A DNA stretch of 64,000 nucleotides, taken from Acidovorax sp. HDW3 (GTDB taxonomy: Bacteria > Pseudomonadota > Gammaproteobacteria > Burkholderiales > Burkholderiaceae_C). Made by a program: the position numbers and the translations under genes. Shown in pieces: positions 40,846-48,286 of this stretch (positions within the stretch are counted from its first letter, which is position 1; every line of letters begins with the position of its first letter). The DNA lies in assembly GCF_011303755.1 (NCBI RefSeq), contig NZ_CP049885.1, positions 1,966,001 through 2,030,000 on the forward strand, written 5' to 3'. The notes below the pieces were generated by a model. It saw only the letters and a program-made list of their open reading frames with translations, made no database searches and was not told the DNA's origin.

Positions 40846-42084
40846 ATGCATAGCAACGCCAAAAAACTCTCCATGCTGCAGGTACTGGCCTGCGGTGCCG
40901 GTGTCGTCACCCTGTCCATGGGCATTCGCCACGGCTTTGGCCTGTGGCTGCAGCCCATCACGCAGGACATGGGCTGGCCGCGCCAGACCTTTGCCCTGGC
41001 GATGGCGGTGCAAAACCTCTCCTGGGGCCTGTTTGGCATTCTGGGCGGCATGGCGGCGGACCGCTTTGGCGCTTTTCGCGTGCTGCTGGTGGGGGCGCTG
41101 CTGTACGCGCTGGGGCTGGTGGGCATGGCATTCGCGCCCACGCCGCTGCTGTTTGCGCTGACCACGGGCGTGCTCATCGGCGCCGCCCAGTCCTGCACCA
41201 CCTACGCCGTGATCTACGGCGTTCTCGGGCGCCAGATTGCGCCCGAGCGCCGCTCCTGGGCCATGGGCGTAGCAGCAGCGGCGGGCTCGTTCGGGCAGTT
41301 TCTGATGGTGCCGCTCGAAGGCCAGTTCATCGCCCAGCTGGGGTGGCAAAACGCGCTGCTGGCGCTGGCGGCGATGGCGCTATTGATCGCCCCCCTGGCC
41401 TGGGGACTGCGCGAGCCCGGCTTTCACGCCAGCGCCCAGGGTAGCAGCGCACCGCGCAGCCAAAGCGCCGGCCAGGCTTTTGCGCAGGCGCTGCGCCACC
41501 CCAGCTTCATGCTGCTGACGGCGAGCTACTTCGTCTGCGGCTTTCAGGTGGTGTTCATTGGCGTGCACATGCCCAGTTTCCTCAAAGACCAGGGCCTGGC
41601 GCCGCAGGTGGCCAGCATGGCCCTGGCGCTGATCGGCCTGTTCAACGTTTTTGGCACGTATTTCTCCGGCGCCCTGGGCCAACGCATGGGCAAGCGCCAC
41701 ATCCTGGCCTTCATCTATCTGGCGCGGGCGGTGTGCATCTCGGTGTTTTTGCTGCTGCCGATCACGCCGCTGTCGGTCTATGTGTTCTCGGCGGTCATGG
41801 GCGTGCTGTGGCTATCGACCGTGCCGCCCACCAACGCCACGGTGGCGCAGATGTTTGGCGTGCAGCACCTGTCCATGCTCAGCGGCTTTGCCTTCTTCAG
41901 CCACCAGATCGGCAGCTTTTTGGGCGTCTGGCTCGGCGGCTACCTGTATGACACCACGGGCAGCTACCACATCGTCTGGTACCTGGCGATTGCCCTGGGC
42001 CTGCTCGCCGGACTGCTGTGCCTGCCGATTCGCGAGCACGCCGTAGCACGCCCGGCCCTGGCCGCCGCAGCGCAAGGAGCCTGA
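40846..42084 (+). CDS. MFS transporter, monocarboxylate/oxalate-formate type
   Basis: A 412-residue carrier with twelve hydrophobic helices in two bundles and a charged loop near the middle (around residue 205). The loop-2 signature is GGMAADRFGAFRVLLVGAL. The N-terminal segment GIRHGFGLWLQPITQDMGWPR is typical of a subgroup related to oxalate:formate and monocarboxylate carriers. Substrate cannot be told. The ATG at 40846 has no clear ribosome binding site; a GTG two codons earlier or an ATG at 40873 are alternatives. A small membrane peptide gene follows one base after its stop. Confidence 0.85.
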   Translation: MHSNAKKLSMLQVLACGAGVVTLSMGIRHGFGLWLQPITQDMGWPRQTFALAMAVQNLSWGLFGILGGMAADRFGAFRVLLVGALLYALGLVGMAFAPTPLLFALTTGVLIGAAQSCTTYAVIYGVLGRQIAPERRSWAMGVAAAAGSFGQFLMVPLEGQFIAQLGWQNALLALAAMALLIAPLAWGLREPGFHASAQGSSAPRSQSAGQAFAQALRHPSFMLLTASYFVCGFQVVFIGVHMPSFLKDQGLAPQVASMALALIGLFNVFGTYFSGALGQRMGKRHILAFIYLARAVCISVFLLLPITPLSVYVFSAVMGVLWLSTVPPTNATVAQMFGVQHLSMLSGFAFFSHQIGSFLGVWLGGYLYDTTGSYHIVWYLAIALGLLAGLLCLPIREHAVARPALAAAAQGA

Positions 42085-42085
42085 G

Positions 42086-42202
42086 ATGCGCCGCGCCCTG
42101 CTCTGGTTGGCCGTGCTGCTGGTGCTGCTGGCGGTGTTTGCCCTGTACCTGCAGCCCGCGTTCATGCTGACGCTGGCCGATCAACTTTGGTCATGCTTTT
42201 GA
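42086..42202 (+). CDS. Small single-helix membrane peptide, 38 residues
   Basis: A short gene with good translation signals: AAGGAG lies seven bases before the ATG. The product is a lead MRRALLW, one hydrophobic helix (LAVLLVLLAVFALYL) and an ending QPAFMLTLADQLWSCF that does not look random, with an aromatic and a cysteine near the end. The stop codon TGA overlaps the start of the next gene (TGATG, 42200-42204). I recall similar short proteins beside methyltransferase genes in Burkholderiales but cannot confirm it here. Function unknown. Confidence 0.65.
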   Translation: MRRALLWLAVLLVLLAVFALYLQPAFMLTLADQLWSCF

Positions 42203-42753
42203 TGTCCACCCTGCCACCCCCTTCACCCTGGATCACGCACTGGGGCGCGCTGCTGCCCGCAGGCGCGAGCGTGCTCGACGTGGCCTGCGGCAGCGGCCGC
42301 CATTTGCGCTGGTTTTATGAACGAAATCACACCGTAACGGGCGTAGATAAAGCGCAAGCAGCTATCAATTCAATAGCACAATGGGCTGAAGCCATCGAGG
42401 CCGATCTGGAAGCCGGCCCCTGGCCCCTGGCCGGGCGGCAGTTCGACTGCGTGCTCGTGACCAACTACCTCTGGCGCCCACTGCTGCCCACGCTCATCGC
42501 CAGCCTGGCCCCCGGGGGCCTGCTGCTGTACGAAACCTTTGCCCAGGGCAACGAAGCTTTTGGCCGCCCGGCGCGGCCCGAATTTCTGCTGCGCCCAGGC
42601 GAGCTGCTGCAAGCCTGCGCCGGCCTGCGCGTGCACGGCTACGAGGAGGGTTTTCTCGCCGCTCCGGCGCGCTGCGTGCAGCGCATTGCCGCCCGGCGTG
42701 AAACTACGGCCCCAGAAGGGACAGCGCCGGCCCCGGCCTGCTACCGGCTCTAG
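42202..42753 (+). CDS. Class I SAM-dependent methyltransferase
   Basis: A 183-residue enzyme of the TehB/UbiE-like type. Motif I is VLDVACGSGRHLRWF, the acidic loop TGVD follows, and FDCVLVTNYLWRPLLPTLIA with LAPGGLLLYETFAQGNE are the later motifs. Substrate unknown. The ATG at 42202 overlaps the stop of the small peptide gene (TGATG). Around the TGVD loop the base composition drops sharply, and VDKAQAAINSIAQWAEAI is encoded by a copy of the dispersed hairpin element, right behind the SAM-binding aspartate. Confidence 0.85.
   Translation: MSTLPPPSPWITHWGALLPAGASVLDVACGSGRHLRWFYERNHTVTGVDKAQAAINSIAQWAEAIEADLEAGPWPLAGRQFDCVLVTNYLWRPLLPTLIASLAPGGLLLYETFAQGNEAFGRPARPEFLLRPGELLQACAGLRVHGYEEGFLAAPARCVQRIAARRETTAPEGTAPAPACYRL
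42319..42380 (-). repeat. Dispersed hairpin element, copy 7, inside methyltransferase gene
   Basis: On the minus strand: ATTGAATTGATAGCTGCTTGCGC, written here as ATTGAATTGATAGC plus TGCTTGCGC, then a diverged right arm ending GATTTCGTTCATAAAA. The left arm is a close match to copy 6. The right arm is less certain because it overlaps the conserved TGVD codons. Confidence 0.65.
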
Positions 42754-42754
42754 T

Positions 42755-42760
42755 TAGAAT
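42755..42760 (+). promoter_or_regulatory. Candidate -10 box for dapA
   Basis: TAGAAT lies 27 bases before the dapA ATG in a T-rich stretch, directly after the stop of the methyltransferase gene. No clear -35 box is seen. Confidence 0.35.
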
Positions 42761-42787
42761 GCTTTTTTTCCGTTTTCACCCTCGGAC

Positions 42788-43684
42788 ATGACCTCTTCCA
42801 GCGTCTCCCTCAAAGGCAGCATCGTCGCCCTCGTCACCCCCATGCACGAAGACGGCAGCGTGGACTACCCCACCTTGCGCAAACTCATTGACTGGCATGT
42901 CCAGGAAGGCACGGACTGCATCGGCGTCGTCGGCACCACGGGCGAGTCGCCCACCGTGGACGTCGAGGAGCATTGCGAAATCATCCGCGTCGCCGTCGAG
43001 CAAGCTGCCGGGCGCGCGCCCATCATGGCCGGCTGCGGCGCCAATTCGACGCGCGAAGCGATTGAGCTGGCGCGCTACGCACAAAAAGTGGGCGCCAGCA
43101 GCCAGCTGCAGGTCGTGCCCTACTACAACAAGCCCACGCAAGAGGGCCAGTACCAGCACTTCAAGGCCATTGCCGAGGCCACGGGCGAGCTGCCCATCAT
43201 CCTGTACAACGTGCCCGGGCGCTCGGTAGCCGACATGGCGCACGACACCGTGCTGCGCCTGGCGCAGGTGCCGGGCGTGGTCGGCATCAAGGAAGCCACC
43301 GGCAACATCGAACGCGCGCAGTGGCTCATCCGCGACGTGCCCCAGGGCTTTGGCGTGTACTCGGGCGACGACCCGACCGCCGTCGCCCTCATGCTCTGCG
43401 GCGGCCACGGCAACATCAGCGTCACCGCCAACGTCGCCCCGCGCCTGATGCACGAACTGTGCATGGCCGCCCTGGCCGGCAACATCGAACGCGCCATGCA
43501 AATCCAGTTCCAGCTCATGCCGGTGCACAAAAACCTGTTCGTCGAGGCCAACCCCATCCCCGTCAAATGGGCCCTGGCGCGCATGGGCCTGTGCGGCCCC
43601 ACCATGCGCCTGCCGATGACACCGCTGTCGAGTGCCAACCACGCCGTGGTCGAAGGTGCTCTGCGCGCGGCCAACCTGCTCTGA
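42788..43684 (+). CDS. dapA: 4-hydroxy-tetrahydrodipicolinate synthase
   Basis: A 298-residue aldolase that joins pyruvate and aspartate semialdehyde, the first step of the lysine/diaminopimelate branch. Visible are [29 protein letters not shown], the tyrosine Y140 in [10 protein letters not shown] and the Schiff-base lysine K168 in GIKEATGN. Length is normal. It is followed after 43 bases by bamC, a widespread dapA-bamC pair in proteobacteria. Confidence 0.96.
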   Translation: MTSSSVSLKGSIVALVTPMHEDGSVDYPTLRKLIDWHVQEGTDCIGVVGTTGESPTVDVEEHCEIIRVAVEQAAGRAPIMAGCGANSTREAIELARYAQKVGASSQLQVVPYYNKPTQEGQYQHFKAIAEATGELPIILYNVPGRSVADMAHDTVLRLAQVPGVVGIKEATGNIERAQWLIRDVPQGFGVYSGDDPTAVALMLCGGHGNISVTANVAPRLMHELCMAALAGNIERAMQIQFQLMPVHKNLFVEANPIPVKWALARMGLCGPTMRLPMTPLSSANHAVVEGALRAANLL

Positions 43685-43727
43685 ACCCCCTCTTTCTTTT
43701 TCCGACTTCCCCCAAAGGATTGCCGTC

Positions 43728-44819
43728 GTGAACACAAGCTCCCGCCTGGGCCTGCTGGGCCTGGCCCTGGCCCTCACCGCCTGCTCCAGCACCTCGCTCG
43801 AAGGCGACAAAATCGACTACAAAAGCGCCGCCAAGGGCTCGACCCTGGACGTGCCCCCCGACCTGACCCAGCTCACACGCGACACGCGCTACCTGCAGCC
43901 CGATGGCTCGGCCTCGGCTGCCGCCTTCCAGGCCGGCCAGGCCGCCAAACCCGCCAGCGCCAGCACCGCCCCCAGCACCCTGGGCGACGTGCGCATGGAG
44001 CGCGACGGCAACCAGCGCTGGCTGGTCGTCAAGCGCCCGAGCGACGCCCTGTGGGAGCCGGTGCGCGAGTTCTGGACCGACAACGGCTTTGTGCTGACGA
44101 GCGAAAACCAGCAGCTCGGCACCATGGAAACCGATTGGGCCGAAAACCGCGCGAAGCTGCCGCAGGACGTGATCCGCCAGACCATCGGCAAGGTGTTCGA
44201 TTCGCTCTACTCCACCGGCGAGCGCGACAAATTCCGCACCCGCCTGGAGCGCAATGCCGACGGCAGCACCGACATCTACATCAGCCACCGGGGCATGGAG
44301 GAGGTGTACAACTCAGCGCACAAGGATTCCACCGTCTGGCAGCCGCGCGCCGTCGATCCCGAGCTTGAAGCCACCTTTTTGCGCCGCTTGATGGTCAAAC
44401 TCGGCGTCGGCAAGGAAGAAGCCAAAGCCCTGGCGGCCGCGCCGGTGCAGCGCCCGAGCCTGGCGCGCGCCACCACCGTCGATGGCGCTCCGGCCATCGA
44501 AATCAACGAGAACTTCGAGCGCGCCTGGCGCCGTGTGGGCCTGTCGCTCGACCGCACCGGCTTTACCGTCGAAGACCGCGACCGCAGCCAGGGCGTGTAC
44601 TTCGTGCGCTACGTCGATCCGGGCGAGGGCAAGAAAGACCCCGGCTTCTTTGGCAAGCTCTTTAGCTCCGACAAGGCCACGCCGCCCCTCAAGTACCGCG
44701 TTCTGGTGCGCAGCCAGGATGGCAAGAGCCTGGTGACGGTGCAAAACGCCGCCGGCGGCGCCGACCACTCGGCCAACGCGGCCCGCATCGTCAAGGTGCT
44801 GACCGACGACTTGAAATAA
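43728..44819 (+). CDS. bamC: Outer membrane assembly lipoprotein BamC
   Basis: A 363-residue lipoprotein of the BAM complex, which inserts beta-barrel proteins. It starts with GTG at 43728, preceded by AAAGGA, and has a lipoprotein signal with cleavage before C19 (ALALTACSS). After an unstructured lead (GSTLDVPPDLTQL, the BamD-binding type stretch) come two helix-grip domains, at about 90-205 and 240-360. The frame extends upstream into dapA without a better start. Confidence 0.93.
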   Translation: MNTSSRLGLLGLALALTACSSTSLEGDKIDYKSAAKGSTLDVPPDLTQLTRDTRYLQPDGSASAAAFQAGQAAKPASASTAPSTLGDVRMERDGNQRWLVVKRPSDALWEPVREFWTDNGFVLTSENQQLGTMETDWAENRAKLPQDVIRQTIGKVFDSLYSTGERDKFRTRLERNADGSTDIYISHRGMEEVYNSAHKDSTVWQPRAVDPELEATFLRRLMVKLGVGKEEAKALAAAPVQRPSLARATTVDGAPAIEINENFERAWRRVGLSLDRTGFTVEDRDRSQGVYFVRYVDPGEGKKDPGFFGKLFSSDKATPPLKYRVLVRSQDGKSLVTVQNAAGGADHSANAARIVKVLTDDLK

Positions 44820-44844
44820 TCCCGGCCCTGCCCCTACTGGGGCA

Positions 44845-44895
44845 GGCATGAAAAAACCCCCGAATCGCTGGTGCGACCGGGGGTTTTTTCATGCC
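44845..44895. terminator. Bidirectional terminator after bamC
   Basis: GGCATGAAAAAACCCCCG and CGGGGGTTTTTTCATGCC form a perfect 18-bp stem around a 15-base loop. The A and T runs inside the stem allow termination in both directions; it serves bamC and the leftward lipoprotein gene. Confidence 0.93.
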
Positions 44896-44943
44896 CACCC
44901 TGCCAGGACGCCCACCGCAGGCGGGCGGCTGGCAGCGCAGCAA

Positions 44944-45216
44944 TTACTTCTTCTCTTCAGCAGCAGGAGCGGCAGCCGGGGCAGCGGCAGCGGCTTCTTC
45001 AGCAGCGCCCTTGGCAGCTTCAGCAGCAGCCGGAGCGGCTTCGGCAGCAGCCGGAGCGGCAGCCGGGGCTTCAGCAGCGGGAGCGGCAGCCGGAGCAGCA
45101 GCAGGCGCTTCAGCGGCAGGAGCAGCAGCCGGGGCCGGTGCGGGTTCTTCCTTCTTGCCGCAGGCGGCCAGGGCTGCAGCGGCGATCACGGCGGCGAGAA
45201 CCAGAGACTTGTTCAT
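44944..45216 (-). CDS. Small alanine-rich lipoprotein
   Basis: A 90-residue predicted lipoprotein. The signal MNKSLVLAAVIAAAALAAC ends at the lipobox cysteine C19, followed by GKKEEP. The mature part is almost wholly Ala, Pro and Glu in repeats of the type APAAEAPAAAP, then Ala/Glu-rich helix-forming sequence and a final EEKK. It resembles an extended spacer or wall-facing tether rather than an enzyme. AAGGAA lies before the start and a perfect TATAAT is 113 bases upstream, suggesting strong expression. Function unknown. Confidence 0.8.
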   Translation of the reverse strand: MNKSLVLAAVIAAAALAACGKKEEPAPAPAAAPAAEAPAAAPAAAPAAEAPAAAPAAAEAAPAAAEAAKGAAEEAAAAAPAAAPAAEEKK

Positions 45217-45328
45217 TGCAAATTTCCTTAGAGGAGATAAAAAGCTTTATGAAATGCCAGAACGGCCCGCCTCATCAGCCGCAGTCGCCGTGGCAGAGTC
45301 GCAAAATGCGAATTTGACTCAACTTTGT

Positions 45329-45334
45329 ATTATA
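45329..45334 (-). promoter_or_regulatory. -10 box for the small alanine-rich lipoprotein gene
   Basis: TATAAT on the minus strand, in an AT-rich island unusual for this genome, with the start codon about 106 bases from the expected transcript start. The -35 position (AAACCC) is poor; a TTGACA is present but only seven bases from the -10 box. Confidence 0.5.
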
Positions 45335-45412
45335 GGGACTTTGTCAATCCTGGGTTTCACTCAAAGAAGGAGTCCCCCCCCCAAAACGCAAACTTTCGCC
45401 AATTCGCAACAA

Positions 45413-45913
45413 TCACAAACCCAAAGTCGTGCTAGGAAAACCTGGGGTGCTACGGCGCAGCAACCATTCGTCGATTTTTTCCTTGAGCAGCACGCGGCGC
45501 TCGGGCTCATCGCCACTGACGCCCACGCAGCGCTCGGCATCGAGGCGCTGCAGCGCCCATTGCGGCGACCACAGCAGGCTGGGTACGTCGCTGGGGGCGC
45601 TGCCCGCACAGCGGCGGCAAACGATTTTGTGATCCCAAGTGCTGCGCCAGCGCACAAAACGCGGATGCCGGCGCACGACTTCATCGTAGGAACGCGCCAG
45701 CAGCGTGATCCGTTGACCTTGGCGCACCCAGGCCGTCAGCGCCTCGATCACAGCAGCCTCGCCCAGAGGCCAATCCCAAAAATCGGCATCGCTCAAGACC
45801 AGCTCGCGCCAGCCCTGCGCGCCAGCGCACTCCAGCGCCGCCCTCACCAGGGCCTGAAAATCCTCGCGGCCACTGAAGCGGCCACTGGGCAACGGGGTAC
45901 TGCTGGGGGTCAT
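45413..45913 (-). CDS. Conserved hypothetical protein downstream of roxA
   Basis: A 166-residue soluble protein without a recognised domain. It shows a segment LVRAALECAGAQGWRELVLSDADFWDWPLG (in parts) and RQGQRITLLARSYDEVVRRHPRFVRW, which recalls the fold of phospholipase-D-like or haloacid-type small domains but without catalytic motifs I can point to. A pair of cysteines is in VCRRCAGS. It starts eight bases after the roxA stop and so likely belongs to the same transcript; genes of this type beside roxA occur in other Burkholderiales as far as I recall. Confidence 0.7.
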   Translation of the reverse strand: MTPSSTPLPSGRFSGREDFQALVRAALECAGAQGWRELVLSDADFWDWPLGEAAVIEALTAWVRQGQRITLLARSYDEVVRRHPRFVRWRSTWDHKIVCRRCAGSAPSDVPSLLWSPQWALQRLDAERCVGVSGDEPERRVLLKEKIDEWLLRRSTPGFPSTTLGL

Positions 45914-45921
45914 GCGCTGCC

Positions 45922-47052
45922 TCAAGCCTCGGAATGCGCCCAGCCGGCATCGCACCAGGAGGCCAGCAGCTCCAGCGCTTCGTCGCTGGCACGCGCCAGT
46001 TCCTTGGCGCTCAGACGGCGCGCATCGGCGAGGCGGCGCATCAGCGTGGCGTCGCGGCCGCTGGCGCGGTAGCTCTCGCCGTTGATGAAAATGTGCTTGT
46101 CGTCATAGAGCATTCGCGTGCGTTTATCAAGGCGCAGGTTTTCCAGCATCTGGCCCTCGGGGCCGGGCTCGAACCAGACGTTGGCCTTGGGCTCCGAGAG
46201 GTACTCGCCCAAGGCACGTTCGAGCGCCAGCGGCTGGTTCAGCGCGCGCTGCAGCGCCTGGCGCGCAAAGTCGAGCAGCCCCGCCGGAATGGCGCCCGGG
46301 TGCGTCACCGCCTCCTGCTGCGGGTCGCGGTACACCACAGGATGCTGGTTCAGGTCGCACTCTTCTTCGTCCGTCAGGCGCAAGAGCAGCTCGCGCGCCA
46401 TTTCGTCGCGCTCGGGCGAGCGAAAGCCGATGGAGTAGGTCATGCACTCACCCTCGGCAATGCCGTCGTGCGCCCAGCCCGGGGGCAGGTAGAGCATGTC
46501 GCCAGGTTCGAGGACATATTCCTCCTCGGGCTCGAATTCGGCCAGGATTCTGAGCGGCACGTCCTCTTGCAAACGCAGGTTTTTCTGCCGTCCGATGCGC
46601 CAGCGGCGCCGGCCGTGCGCTTGCAGCAGGAACACGTCGTAGCTGTCAAAGTGCGGGCCGACGCCACCGCCGTCGGTGGCGTAGCTGATCATCAAATCGT
46701 CCAGACGCGCCTCGGGCACGAAGCGAAACTGCTGCATCAGCGCGTGCACCGCCTCGTGGTGCAAGTCCACGCCCTGCACCAGCACCGTCCAGCGCGGGGT
46801 TTGCAGCGTTGGCAGGCTGCGGCGCGCAAACGGGCCGTGGCGCAGCGTCCAGCCGCCGCCGTCTTGCAGCTGAATCAGGCGTGACTCCACGCCCTCCTGC
46901 CCGGCCAGGGCCAGCAGCTCGGTGCGCAGCACGGGCGGCGCAAAGCCGGCAATGGCCTGGCGCACCAGCAGCGGTTTTTTGTGCCAGTGGCGCTGCATGA
47001 ATTGGCTCGGCGAGAGGCCGCCGAGCAAGGCCAGGGGTTGGTCGATGGACAT
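45922..47052 (-). CDS. roxA: Ribosomal protein uL16 3-hydroxylase, cupin/JmjC type
   Basis: A 376-residue iron- and 2-oxoglutarate-dependent oxygenase of the RoxA/YcfD family, which hydroxylates an arginine of ribosomal protein uL16 in E. coli. The metal triad is seen as H134 and D136 in GPHFDSYDVFLLQ and H195 in LPPGWAHDGIAEG. LSPSQFMQRHWHKKPLLVR is the family start, and the C-terminal winged-helix region follows. It diverges from slyD with 52 bases between the start codons. Confidence 0.92.
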   Translation of the reverse strand: MSIDQPLALLGGLSPSQFMQRHWHKKPLLVRQAIAGFAPPVLRTELLALAGQEGVESRLIQLQDGGGWTLRHGPFARRSLPTLQTPRWTVLVQGVDLHHEAVHALMQQFRFVPEARLDDLMISYATDGGGVGPHFDSYDVFLLQAHGRRRWRIGRQKNLRLQEDVPLRILAEFEPEEEYVLEPGDMLYLPPGWAHDGIAEGECMTYSIGFRSPERDEMARELLLRLTDEEECDLNQHPVVYRDPQQEAVTHPGAIPAGLLDFARQALQRALNQPLALERALGEYLSEPKANVWFEPGPEGQMLENLRLDKRTRMLYDDKHIFINGESYRASGRDATLMRRLADARRLSAKELARASDEALELLASWCDAGWAHSEA

Positions 47053-47092
47053 AAGAATTCAAAGCCCCGGGCAGGGGCATGGGTCAAGCTGC

Positions 47093-47098
47093 GACAAT
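47093..47098 (+). promoter_or_regulatory. Candidate -10 box directly before slyD
   Basis: GACAAT lies six bases before the slyD ATG at 47105, which would place the transcript start on or next to the start codon (leaderless). No clear -35 is seen. Confidence 0.4.
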
Positions 47099-47104
47099 TC
47101 TCCT

Positions 47105-47629
47105 ATGGAAATCAAACAGCAATGCGTGGTCGCCCTGACCTGGACCTTGAAAGACACCTTGGGCGAGGTGCTCGACGTGCTCGACACCCCGGTGGAATTT
47201 CTCGTTGGCGGCGACGATTTGCTCGTGCGCATCGAGGAGGCCCTACAAGGCCACGGCAGTGGCGCCAGCGTCAACCTGCACCTCGAGCCCGAGGACGCTT
47301 TCGGCGACTACCAGGAACAGCTGATTTTTCTGGAGCCGCGCAACCTGTTCCCGGCCGAGCTCGAAGAAGGTTTTACCTTTGAAGGCAGCGCCCTGCCCGC
47401 TGGCTGCAGCCCGGCAGCGCCGCGCGAAGCGCTCTACACCGTGACCGACATCTACCCCGAGCATGTGGTGCTCGACGGCAACCACCCGCTCGCCGGCATT
47501 GCGCTGCGCCTGGCGCTACAGGTGCATGGCGTGCGCGAAGCCACTGAAGAAGAAATTGGCCGGGGCACGGCGGGCGCGGGCTTTTTCCGCATCCAGCCCA
47601 GCGCCCCGGGCGGTACGCTGCTGCACTGA
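47105..47629 (+). CDS. slyD: FKBP-type peptidyl-prolyl isomerase SlyD
   Basis: A 174-residue folding helper. It has the SlyD layout: an FKBP domain split by an insert-in-flap chaperone domain, with EPEDAFGDYQEQLIF and DGNHPLAGIALRLALQVHGVREAT as landmarks (the latter is the isomerase strand). Unlike E. coli SlyD it lacks the long His/Cys-rich metal-binding tail; the protein ends about 15 residues after the domain. Its partner gene roxA is divergent. Confidence 0.9.
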   Translation: MEIKQQCVVALTWTLKDTLGEVLDVLDTPVEFLVGGDDLLVRIEEALQGHGSGASVNLHLEPEDAFGDYQEQLIFLEPRNLFPAELEEGFTFEGSALPAGCSPAAPREALYTVTDIYPEHVVLDGNHPLAGIALRLALQVHGVREATEEEIGRGTAGAGFFRIQPSAPGGTLLH

Positions 47630-47652
47630 GCAGCGGCCACTGCACTCACCAC

Positions 47653-48177
47653 TCAATAGCGGGAAATCTGCCCGCCCACCAGGCGCACGCGGTCGCCCGT
47701 GCGCAAATCGCCAGGCGAGCTGACGTCGTAGGCACGCGAGCCGCCTTGGTCGAGCTGCACCGTGATGCGGTAGCTCTGCGTCGTGCCGTGGTTCATGCGG
47801 CCTTCAATGGCGTTGCCAGCCACTGCCCCGCCGACGGCGCCGAGCACCGTGGCCGCCGTGCGACCGCTGCCACCACCAATCTGGTTACCGAGCAGGCCAC
47901 CGACCACGCCGCCGAGCACGGCGCCGCCACCCGAGGTGTTGCCGCTGCTTTGCGGCACCTGCACGGTCTGAATGTTGGAGATGCGGCCATATTCGGCACG
48001 CGGCCCCTGCTGCTGCGGATAGCTCTGATACCCCCCTTGCTGCTGCGGATAGCTCTGATACCCCCCTTGCTGGGGATAAGGCTCGTAATGCTGCTGGGGC
48101 TGGGCGGCGCAGGCCGTCAAGGCGGTGGCCAGCAACAGGCCGGACATGGCAGTAAGGCTGCGGGAAATACGGGGCAT
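47653..48177 (-). CDS. Glycine-zipper outer membrane lipoprotein
   Basis: A 174-residue predicted lipoprotein of the SlyB/glycine-zipper 2TM type. The lipobox is LTAC with C23; after it comes a Gln/Pro/Tyr-rich stretch with GGYQSYPQQQ repeated twice, then the zipper GGGAVLGGVVGGLLGNQIGG and TVLGAVGGAVAGNAIEG and a C-terminal OB-like part (YRITVQLDQGGSRAYDVSS). Relatives protect membrane integrity. The ATG at 48177 has AGGAGAG before it; the frame upstream is not coding. Confidence 0.85.
   Translation of the reverse strand: MPRISRSLTAMSGLLLATALTACAAQPQQHYEPYPQQGGYQSYPQQQGGYQSYPQQQGPRAEYGRISNIQTVQVPQSSGNTSGGGAVLGGVVGGLLGNQIGGGSGRTAATVLGAVGGAVAGNAIEGRMNHGTTQSYRITVQLDQGGSRAYDVSSPGDLRTGDRVRLVGGQISRY
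48011..48070. repeat. Perfect 30-bp tandem duplication in lipoprotein gene
   Basis: Bases 48011-48040 and 48041-48070 are identical and code for GGYQSYPQQQ on the minus strand. Being a multiple of three, copy number could change without breaking the frame. Confidence 0.95.
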
Positions 48178-48286
48178 GGTTCTCTCCTGAAAGACAGTTG
48201 GATAACGATCGTACGGGGGCAGCGTTGACAACAATAACCAAGACACCGTGCGCAACCGTAAGGTTCTCCCATTTTTTGTTTCAAGA

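Noticed and set aside
40759-41349. N-terminal extension of parE
   Set aside because: Residues before MAVKPTTAPAYS have no similarity to topoisomerase IV and overlap the MFS gene on the other strand.
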